The notes under the pieces were generated by a model. The model saw only the letters and a list, made by a program, of their open reading frames with translations. It was not told the origin of the DNA and made no database searches. Made by a program: the position numbers and the translations under genes. Of a DNA stretch of 43,309 nucleotides, positions 38,113-43,309 are shown piece by piece (the first letter of the stretch is position 1; each line of letters begins with the position of its first letter). Location of the stretch: the NCBI GenBank assembly GCA_027486405.1, contig JAIXPD010000006.1, positions 1 to 43,309 of the forward strand. The letters are read 5' to 3'. Source of the stretch: Azospirillum sp. GTDB lineage: Bacteria > Pseudomonadota > Alphaproteobacteria > Azospirillales > Azospirillaceae.

Positions 38113-38545
38113 GCCCCAGCCCTTTCCATCGCGGAATCCGCCACGCCCGTGCAGTCCTTTGCCCGTGCATTCCTATGCCCCTGCATCCCTGTGTACGTGC
38201 GCACCCGCATTCGCGCAAGCGATTCGCAACAAACCACCGACCGGCGGCACGCCGGGCAATCGCTTGAAGCATCGTGCAATCGACCGGAACAAGAATGGAC
38301 ACGGATTTCACGGATTTTTCTCACGGATTTCACGGAACGCGTCCCAGAACCATGCAGTTTGCGAGCTTGTGACACACCTCGTGGCGGGGTGCGCGAGGCG
38401 ATTGAGGTCGGAAATCCGTGCAATCCCTCATTTTGTCCGTGAAATCCGTGTCCATTCTTGCTTGCACGACGATGATCGCTCGTTCAAGCGATTGCCCTGG
38501 CGGACCGGACGTTGCGTTGCCGCGCGCGGTGGGGTTAGATCGGGC
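38113..38545. other. Intergenic region with long inverted-repeat element
   Basis: 433 bases with no gene I can support, dominated by the element at 38255-38496. The Nudix gene start follows at 38546 and the receiver gene diverges to the left. Confidence 0.6.
38255..38496. repeat. Long inverted-repeat element (about 242 bp)
   Basis: Outer arms GGCAATCGCTTGAA (38255-38268) and TTCAAGCGATTGCC (38483-38496) enclose inner 25-base perfect arms (38290-38314 and 38436-38460) that contain AAGAATGGACACGGATTTCA and its complement. The inner arm also contains direct CACGGATTT repeats. There is no coding capacity, so it is a MITE-like or other dispersed palindromic element. Confidence 0.8.
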
Positions 38546-39409
38546 ATGAGCTTTCTCGATCACATCCGCGCCTGCAACGCGCATGACCTGTCCGGCTTCC
38601 GCCGGTTCGAGCTGGATGGGCAACCGGTCGGTTGGGTGCGCCACGCGATGGCCGAGGCGCTGGCCGCCGCCCTGCCCGGCTTCCTCGCCACCCCCGACCG
38701 CCTGACCCTGGCCCCGGACATCGTCGGCTTCGACGCGCGGTCCACCCGGTTGGCCGACGCCGCCCGCTGGTTGGCGGAGCGGGAGATCATCACCCCGCTG
38801 CGCGGCGAATTCTACCCGGTCGGCACGGGGTGGGGCGCGCCGCCGCTGGCGCGGCTGGACCGGGCGGCAACGGCGGTGTTCGGCACCGAATCCTATGGCC
38901 TGCACGTCAACGGGGTCGTGCGCGGCACCGATGGTGACGCGCGCCTGTGGGTGGCCACCCGCGCCCGCGACCGCATCATCGCGCCGGGCAAGCTGGACAA
39001 CATGGTGGCGGGCGGCCAACCCATCGGCCTGACCCTGGCCGACAATCTGCGCAAGGAGGCGCAGGAGGAAGCCGGGCTGCCCGCCGCGCTGGCCGACCGC
39101 GCCGTGCCGGTCGGTGCGCTCGCCTATTGCCTGGAAACGCCGGAGGGGCTGAAGCGCGACCGCCTGTTCCTCTATGACCTGGAGCTGCCGCCGGACGTCA
39201 CCCCGGTGAACACCGACGGCGAGGTCGAGTCCTTCGCCCTGTGGAGCCTGGAGGAGGTCGCGGCGTCGGTGCGGGACACCCAGGCTTGGAAGTTCAACGT
39301 TCCCCTGGTGATCATCGATTTCCTGATCCGTCACGGCCACCTGACGCCGGACGACGAGCCGGATTATCTGGCCTTGATCGACGGGCTGCGCCCGCACCCG
39401 CCGCGCTGA
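38546..39409 (+). CDS. Nudix hydrolase with DUF4743 N-terminal domain
   Basis: 287-residue Nudix hydrolase of the two-domain group related to thiamin pyrophosphokinase-associated Nudix proteins; characterised relatives (Arabidopsis Nudix 24, yeast YJR142W-type) clean up oxidised thiamin diphosphates. The N-terminal part (about 1-120) is DUF4743, and the Nudix box is the degenerate GGQPIGLTLADNLRKEAQEEAGL (about 153-175; the end reads KEAQEEAGL in place of REUxEExGU). The C-terminus carries FLIRHGHLTPDDEPDYLALI. The ATG at 38546 has weak ribosome site sequence but starts the family domain; longer in-frame starts run through the repeat element and are artefacts. Confidence 0.9.
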   Translation: MSFLDHIRACNAHDLSGFRRFELDGQPVGWVRHAMAEALAAALPGFLATPDRLTLAPDIVGFDARSTRLADAARWLAEREIITPLRGEFYPVGTGWGAPPLARLDRAATAVFGTESYGLHVNGVVRGTDGDARLWVATRARDRIIAPGKLDNMVAGGQPIGLTLADNLRKEAQEEAGLPAALADRAVPVGALAYCLETPEGLKRDRLFLYDLELPPDVTPVNTDGEVESFALWSLEEVAASVRDTQAWKFNVPLVIIDFLIRHGHLTPDDEPDYLALIDGLRPHPPR

Positions 39410-39427
39410 CTCTCGCAACGCTGATCG

Positions 39428-40309
39428 TCAGGGATCGGGAAAGCCCGCCAGCGCCCGCACCGCCGCCGCGCTGTGCCCGGCCTCGCGCAGGGAGCGCAGG
39501 GATTGGGCGCGGTCGCGCTTGGCCAGCCGTTCCCCCGCCGCGTTGCGCAGCAGCGGGTGGTGGTGGTGGTCGGGCGGGTCAAAACCGAACAGCGCCTGCA
39601 ACAGCCGGTGCAGGTGGGTGGCGAAGAACAGATCGACGCCGCGCGTGACCAGCGTCACCCCCTGGCGGTGGTCGTCCAACGTCACGCTGAGGTGATAGCT
39701 GGTCGGCGTGTCCTTGCGCGCCAGCACCACATCGCCCAGCAGCGCCGGGGTCGCGTCCTGCCAGCCCTCCGCCCGGTCGTGCCAGCGCAGCGGCCCGGTC
39801 AGGGCCTGCGCCCGCGTGACATCAAGCCGCCACGCCCAGCCGTCACCCGCCGCCATCCGGTCGGCGCGCTGATCGTCGGTCAGGGCGCGGCAGATGCCGG
39901 GATACAGCGGCCCGTCGGGACCATGCGGGGCCGCGCCAGCCCGCGCGATTTCGGCGGCGATCTCCTTGCGGGTGCAGAAGCAGGGGTAGACGACGCCCAA
40001 CGCCTGCAACCGCGCCAGCCCGGCCCGGTACTCCTCCAGATGCTCCGACTGGCGGCGCACCGGCCCGTCCCACGTCACCCCCAACCATGCCAGATCCTCG
40101 ATCAGGTCGCGCTCATGCTCCGGGCGGCAGCGGTTGGGGTCGATGTCCTCGATCCGCAGGAGGAAACGCCCGCCCGACTCGCGCGCCGCCCGCCAGCCGA
40201 ACAGGGCCGAATGGGCGTGGCCCAGATGCAGATGCCCGGTCGGGCTGGGGGCGAAGCGGGTGACGACCGGCGTGAGGGGGCTGGGGATGGGGAATGCGGG
40301 CGTGGTCAT
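39428..40309 (-). CDS. gluQ: Glutamyl-Q tRNA(Asp) synthetase
   Basis: 293-residue glutamyl-tRNA synthetase-like enzyme without an anticodon-binding domain; it attaches glutamate to the queuosine at the wobble base of tRNA-Asp. The HIGH-like motif is HLHLGHAHS near residue 26, a zinc-site pattern lies at PCFCTRKE and YPGICR, and the KMSKS-like motif is LAKRDRAQSL near the C-terminus. The length fits GluQ rather than GltX. The start at 40309 (MTTPAFPIP) is preferred over 40366. It is divergent from the HNH gene. Confidence 0.94.
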   Translation of the reverse strand: MTTPAFPIPSPLTPVVTRFAPSPTGHLHLGHAHSALFGWRAARESGGRFLLRIEDIDPNRCRPEHERDLIEDLAWLGVTWDGPVRRQSEHLEEYRAGLARLQALGVVYPCFCTRKEIAAEIARAGAAPHGPDGPLYPGICRALTDDQRADRMAAGDGWAWRLDVTRAQALTGPLRWHDRAEGWQDATPALLGDVVLARKDTPTSYHLSVTLDDHRQGVTLVTRGVDLFFATHLHRLLQALFGFDPPDHHHHPLLRNAAGERLAKRDRAQSLRSLREAGHSAAAVRALAGFPDP

Positions 40310-40401
40310 GACGGCTGTTATAGCGACTCCGGCGGCCCGCTGCCCAGCGCGGCAAAACGGTGACACAACGGTGAAGATTGGGGCGCGCGTCCCGCCGCGT
40401 G

Positions 40402-40430
40402 TTGTGCGGTCCGGCCTGATCCACTATATC
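40402..40430 (+). promoter_or_regulatory. Candidate promoter of the HNH gene
   Basis: TTGTGC (40402-40407) and TATATC (40425-40430) are 17 bases apart, about 90 bases before the ATG at 40520. This resembles the alphaproteobacterial CTATAT-type -10. Confidence 0.5.
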
Positions 40431-40519
40431 TATGAGTGTTCACAAATGCAGACTCTGGCGCGCGCCGTCAGGACCACGCCGGAACAGGACAAACCTGGTC
40501 TCGCCAATCAGCGGGAACC

Positions 40520-41101
40520 ATGATGAGGGAGTGGCCGTTGGTTCCACCGCCCAACCATTGTCCGGCCCTGGTGCTGAACGCGGATTTCCGTCCGCTCAGC
40601 TACTACCCCCTGTCGCTCTGGTCCTGGCAGGAAACAGTCAAGGCCGTGTTTCTCGACCGCGTCAACATCGTGTCGCATTACGACCGGGTCGTGCGCTCCC
40701 CCCACTCCGAATTCCGCCTGCCCAGCGTCATTTCGCTGAAGGAGTTCGTTCCGGCCAACCGCCGCCCCGCCTTCACCCGCTTCAACGTGTTCCTGCGCGA
40801 CCGCTTCACCTGCCAATATTGCGGACGCCCCTTCCCCACCCACGAACTGACCTTCGACCATGTGATTCCGCGCTCGCGCGGTGGGCGGACGACCTGGGAA
40901 AACGTCATCACCTCCTGCGCGGCCTGCAATCTGGCCAAGGGCAACCAGATGCCGCACAGTTGCGGGATGGTTCCGCTCAGTCCGCCGTTCCAGCCCAGCG
41001 CGCACGAACTGCAAGAAAATGGCCGAGGCTTCCCGCCAAACTTCCTTCACGAAAGTTGGCGGGATTTTCTTTATTGGGACACGGAACTGGATCCGCTGTG
41101 A
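40520..41101 (+). CDS. HNH endonuclease family protein
   Basis: 193-residue protein with a C-terminal HNH nuclease domain: the metal-binding pair CQYCGRPF and CAACN flank LTFDHVIPRSRGGRTTWEN, the HNH core. The N-terminal half (LVLNADFRPLSYYPLSLWSWQETVKAVFLDRVNIV) is typical of a small widespread HNH group found alone in alphaproteobacterial genomes, with no known target. There is no phage or methylase gene nearby. Two adjacent ATGs (40520, 40523) are possible starts. It is probably chromosomal housekeeping rather than mobile. Confidence 0.9.
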   Translation: MMREWPLVPPPNHCPALVLNADFRPLSYYPLSLWSWQETVKAVFLDRVNIVSHYDRVVRSPHSEFRLPSVISLKEFVPANRRPAFTRFNVFLRDRFTCQYCGRPFPTHELTFDHVIPRSRGGRTTWENVITSCAACNLAKGNQMPHSCGMVPLSPPFQPSAHELQENGRGFPPNFLHESWRDFLYWDTELDPL

Positions 41102-41122
41102 GCGGGGCGCGGTCGGAGGGCC

Positions 41123-41695
41123 TCACACCCGCTCGGCCACCCAGATCACCGCCTTGGTTCCGGCCTTGATGGCGGCGGACAGCAGGGGATAGGCCGGGGC
41201 GTGTTCGGCGTCGTTGGCCAGCCCGATGTCGCGGTGCTCGACCTCTTCGGCCTGGAACTGGCGGATGTTGGCGGCAAGCTCCGCCTCCTCCGGGCCGAGA
41301 TGAGCCAGTTGCTCCTCGTAATGGCCCTCGATCACCTCTTCCACCGCCACGGTGCAGGCCATCGCCGCCCGTTCGCCCAGCAGCGCCGTGCCCGCCCCCA
41401 ACAGGAAGCCGGTGACGTGCCACAGCGGTTGCAGCAGCGTCGGCCGCACCTTGCGGGCGTTCAGCTGCGTCTCGAAATAGCGCAGATGGACCAGTTCCTG
41501 GTCGGCCATGTGGCGCAGGGTCTTGCCGTGCCGCCCCTTGCCCATCACGGCGATCTGCCCCTCGTAAATCCGCTTGGCCCCATATTCGCCCGCGTGATCG
41601 ACGCGGACGATGCGGGCCAGCCGCTCGCGCGGCGTCGGATCACCGGGCAACGCCCCGATGGGGCGGGCGGCGGGGGAAGCGGCGGTCTGGGTCAC
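41123..41695 (-). CDS. coq7: Demethoxyubiquinone hydroxylase (Coq7)
   Basis: 190-residue di-iron hydroxylase that adds the C6 hydroxyl in ubiquinone synthesis. The carboxylate/His iron ligands are seen in VDHAGEYGAK, ADQELVHLRYFE, AVEEVIEGHY and AEEVEHRDIG, the two ExxH-type pairs of the family. The C-terminus is hydrophobic and probably binds the membrane. The start is GTG at 41695 with GAGGA at 7 bases. It lies 30 bases downstream of dsbB and probably shares its transcript. Confidence 0.95.
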   Translation of the reverse strand: MTQTAASPAARPIGALPGDPTPRERLARIVRVDHAGEYGAKRIYEGQIAVMGKGRHGKTLRHMADQELVHLRYFETQLNARKVRPTLLQPLWHVTGFLLGAGTALLGERAAMACTVAVEEVIEGHYEEQLAHLGPEEAELAANIRQFQAEEVEHRDIGLANDAEHAPAYPLLSAAIKAGTKAVIWVAERV

Positions 41696-41725
41696 GGTGC
41701 GATCCTCATCACAACGGTCCGGGTC

Positions 41726-42229
41726 TCAACGATGATACATGGTCTTGGCGGCGGCCAGGGCAAAGCCCGCCAGCGCCAGAGACACAAACACGTTGTAACC
41801 CGCCATGGAAACCCCGAACAGCGACCACGCCACTTCGTCGCAGCGGGTGACGGGGGCGGCCATGACCTGGGCGCGCAGGGCCTCCAGCGAGGTGGCCGCC
41901 GCCGCCCCGCCGCAGGACGAGGTTCCGGCCCACCAATGCTGTTCCACCCCGACATGGAAGGCGGCGATGCCCGCCCCGACCAGCAGGGCCAGCCCGCTCA
42001 CCCCCAACAGGGCGGCGACGGCGCGGTTGGACCGGCGCAGCGCCAGCGACGCCATGGTCAACACCACCACCGCCACATAGGGCCAGCGTTGCAGGATGCA
42101 CAGCACGCAGGGCTGATAATCCAGCACGAATTGAAAGAACAACGCCGAGGCCAGCGTGCCGACGCTGGCCAGCGCCAGCAGGATCGCCGCAAGGCGCGGG
42201 TCGTTCACAAGATCGGGGAGCGTTTTCAT
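41726..42229 (-). CDS. dsbB: Disulfide bond formation protein B
   Basis: 167-residue four-helix inner membrane protein that reoxidises DsbA and passes electrons to quinone. The first catalytic pair is Cys41-Cys44 (PCVLCILQRWPY) and the second is Cys106 and Cys130 in the periplasmic loop (SSCGGA, TRCDEVAW). Four hydrophobic segments are visible. It lies directly upstream of coq7, linking disulfide oxidation with ubiquinone supply. Length is normal. Confidence 0.95.
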   Translation of the reverse strand: MKTLPDLVNDPRLAAILLALASVGTLASALFFQFVLDYQPCVLCILQRWPYVAVVVLTMASLALRRSNRAVAALLGVSGLALLVGAGIAAFHVGVEQHWWAGTSSCGGAAAATSLEALRAQVMAAPVTRCDEVAWSLFGVSMAGYNVFVSLALAGFALAAAKTMYHR

Positions 42230-42388
42230 AAGACCGGACTCTAGCGCGCGGCGGCGCGGTGGGCCAGCCCGGCGCGACGGGTCCGGGCCGGATCGGGCGG
42301 CATGGCTGGGTCTCGCCCCCGATGGGGAATAGATCGGGGTTGCGGATCGTCACGCCCGTTGCACAAACCCCAGGACCGCATGAAATTT

Positions 42389-42420
42389 TAGCTTTGCCTT
42401 TTCGCGCGGGTGCGCTAGAA
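42389..42420 (+). promoter_or_regulatory. Candidate promoter of tRNA-Leu
   Basis: TTGCCT and TAGAAG, 16 bases apart, precede the tRNA by about ten bases. Short GC-rich spacing with a CTAGAA -10 is common upstream of alphaproteobacterial tRNA genes. This is a visual call. Confidence 0.45.
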
Positions 42421-42431
42421 GGAGCGCCGTT

Positions 42432-42516
42432 GCGGGCGTGGTGGAACTGGTAGACGCGCCGGACTCAAAATCCGGTTCCGAAAGGAGTGTCGGTTCGATT
42501 CCGACCGCCCGCACCA
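42432..42516 (+). tRNA. tRNA-Leu (anticodon CAA)
   Basis: 85-base cloverleaf with the acceptor pair GCGGGCG/CGCCCGC, a D-arm with GGTAGACGC, anticodon stem CCGGA/TCCGG enclosing CTCAAAA (anticodon CAA, reading UUG codons), a long variable arm and GGTTCGATTCC as the T-loop. CCA is encoded. The long variable arm fits the class II Leu tRNA. Confidence 0.97.
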
Positions 42517-42642
42517 CCTTCTCTCTACAATCTGAAGTCTGACAGCCGGTGCGACGGCCACACCCTGTGGCTCCCTCGCGATCCGGCTTTTTTGTTTTGC
42601 CTCATCCCTGCGTGCGCCGCGCCGGACATCGCCCCGGCGTTC

Positions 42643-42816
42643 AGGGCAATCGTTTGAAGGCATATAAACCTACATGAAGGATGTACCATCATCCCCGCGA
42701 AGGCGGGGATCCAGGCTTTTCCGTCAGAGCCACTCTGCGAACTCTGGATCCCCGCCTTCGCGGGTATGACGAATGTCCTAATAGAGGAATTTCAAGCCTT
42801 CACCCGATTGCCCTGC
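42643..42816. repeat. Composite inverted repeat enclosing palindromic repeat copy 2
   Basis: AGGGCAATCGTTTGAAGGC (left) and the complement of AGGGCAATCGGGTGAAGGC (right) are arms of a 174-base structure. Inside is the palindrome CCCGCGAAGGCGGGGATCCAG... / ...CTGGATCCCCGCCTTCGCGGG (42694-42770), which is copy 1 at 1-78 in reverse orientation. The same outer motif bounds the 38.3-kb element. Confidence 0.75.
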
Positions 42817-42834
42817 CCCGGCGTTCCCCGCGCC

Positions 42835-42864
42835 TTGACCATTAAATTAGGATAATCTAATTTA
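42835..42864 (+). promoter_or_regulatory. Promoter with palindromic operator of the AhpD-like gene
   Basis: TTGACC (42835-42840) and TAATTT (42858-42863) are exactly 17 bases apart. The palindrome TAAATTAG-GATAAT-CTAATTTA (42843-42864) fills the spacer and the -10 box, the position of a typical repressor site. It is AT-rich against the GC-rich background. Confidence 0.65.
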
Positions 42865-42939
42865 GAAACATCTTTCGGTGACACCACAGGCCGCCCTTTC
42901 CAAGCGCGCAAGCGCAAACCCACAGAAGGACGTTGTTCG

Positions 42940-43215
42940 ATGCACAAGAATTGGCCGCAGATGGCGGGTGAATTGTCCGGGGCGATCCGCGACCTGCGCG
43001 GCGGCGCGCCCGAGGTGATGAAGGCGTTTTCCGGCATGGCGCAAGCCGCGCTGAAGGCCAACGCCCTCGACACCAAAACCAAGGAACTGATCGCGCTGGG
43101 CATCGCCGTCGCCATCCGCTGCGACGGCTGCGTCGCCTTCCACGCCGAGGCGGCGCTGAAACAAGGGGCGACCCGCGACGAGGTGATGGAGTGTAGCGCG
43201 CCACTTGGTTTGACG
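42940..43215 (+). pseudogene. AhpD/CMD-family gene truncated by an insertion
   Basis: The open frame encodes 92 residues. The first 84 are carboxymuconolactone decarboxylase/AhpD-like, with the CDGC-VAFH motif (Cys61, Cys64, His68, the CxxC-x3-H site of AhpD-type alkylhydroperoxidases). After DEVME the frame reads CSAPLGLT and stops at 43218, where intact relatives of about 115 residues continue through a conserved GG-containing helix. The break coincides with a TG-ended, repeat-bearing sequence that looks like an insertion element end. AAGGA precedes the ATG. The catalytic cysteines remain, so a shortened product could in principle be made. Confidence 0.85.
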
Positions 43216-43309
43216 TGAAACGCCACTTGGTTTGACGCACCGTCACGCGTCTTCCGGCCACCCGGCTTGGATGTCAAAAGCGTCAATATCTTCTGCCGAC
43301 CCCAAAGCC
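43192..43309. mobile_element. End of an insertion sequence, IS21-like, partial
   Basis: From 43192 the sequence (TGTAGCGCG...) interrupts the AhpD-like gene and carries a 17-base direct repeat, CGCCACTTGGTTTGACG at 43199-43215 and 43221-43237, separated by TGAAA. Subterminal multiple repeats and a TG...CA end are features of the IS21 family, but the family is only a guess. The rest of the element lies beyond the window. Confidence 0.55.
43243..43309 (-). CDS. 3' end of an insertion-element gene (partial)
   Basis: Read on the minus strand, the last bases encode ALGSAEDIDAFDIQAGWPED plus Ala and a TGA stop at 43245-43243, with the element end about 50 bases beyond. The position suits the end of a transposase or an IstB-type helper, but the short fragment shows no diagnostic motif. 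Confidence 0.4.
   Translation of the reverse strand, partial: ALGSAEDIDAFDIQAGWPEDA

Larger units (their letters stand above)
42517..42939. other. Intergenic region with repeats and a regulated promoter
   Basis: 423 bases without a gene. It contains a palindromic repeat (42694-42770) inside an outer inverted repeat (42643-42661 and 42798-42816), and the promoter of the truncated AhpD-like gene. Confidence 0.6.

Noticed and set aside
38290..38460. Insertion sequence or CRISPR array at the CACGGATTT repeats
   Set aside because: No transposase frame and no regular spacers; the repeats are part of one inverted-repeat element.
38009..38545. In-frame extension of the Nudix gene by about 179 codons
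   Set aside because: It reads through the inverted-repeat element and antisense to the receiver gene, with no family similarity; the Nudix family domain begins at 38546.
42415..42663. Minus-strand small protein over the tRNA-Leu gene
   Set aside because: It is antisense to a clear tRNA and contains no recognisable domain.

Overview
The window is GC-rich DNA, dense with genes on both strands, and reads as the chromosome of an alphaproteobacterium, most likely of the order Rhodospirillales (Azospirillum/Magnetospirillum-like). Supporting signs are an F0 ATP synthase operon split from F1 with separate b and b' subunits, the alphaproteobacterial BamF-type lipoprotein downstream of ileS-lspA, an Azospirillum-like flagellin behind a sigma-54-type promoter, GluQ, a Coq7 hydroxylase, and a prkA-yeaH-spoVR operon. 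The placement is inference from gene content; there is no rRNA in the window to confirm it.

Layout. 1-3.7 kb: a palindromic repeat cut by the window edge, a Sco-type copper chaperone, then the F0 operon atpI-atpB-atpE-atpF'-atpF with a good promoter and a terminator. 3.8-9 kb: a DODA/LigB-type extradiol dioxygenase, a membrane histidine-kinase-like protein that has lost its phosphoacceptor His, a class II aldolase and a GAF-EAL c-di-GMP phosphodiesterase. 9-15.2 kb: divergent mobA/moaA, a CaiB-type CoA transferase/racemase, a pentapeptide-repeat protein, a FemAB-like acyltransferase and a RidA-like protein. 15.4-20.2 kb: flagellin, a methyl-accepting chemotaxis protein and a hemerythrin, a motility and oxygen/redox-sensing group. 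20.2-29.3 kb, all minus strand: ileS-lspA-bamF, a strong terminator, two M16 peptidases (one catalytic, one degenerate) and pgi. 29.3-31.8 kb: a ParE-type toxin with a small antitoxin, an HxlR regulator divergent from a QorB-like reductase, and an exported SnoaL-like protein coupled to it. 31.9-36.9 kb: prkA-yeaH-spoVR (minus). 37-43.3 kb: a stand-alone receiver protein, a long inverted-repeat element, a Nudix hydrolase, gluQ, an HNH nuclease, coq7, dsbB, tRNA-Leu(CAA), a second palindromic repeat, and an AhpD-like gene cut by the end of an insertion sequence that runs off the window.

Most of the window is housekeeping and signalling. I found no multi-gene system that looks wholly new. The points most worth checking are the degenerate kinase, the two inverted-repeat elements that share the same outer ends, the insertion-truncated AhpD-like gene with a palindrome built into its promoter, and the iterated sites between hxlR and qorB.
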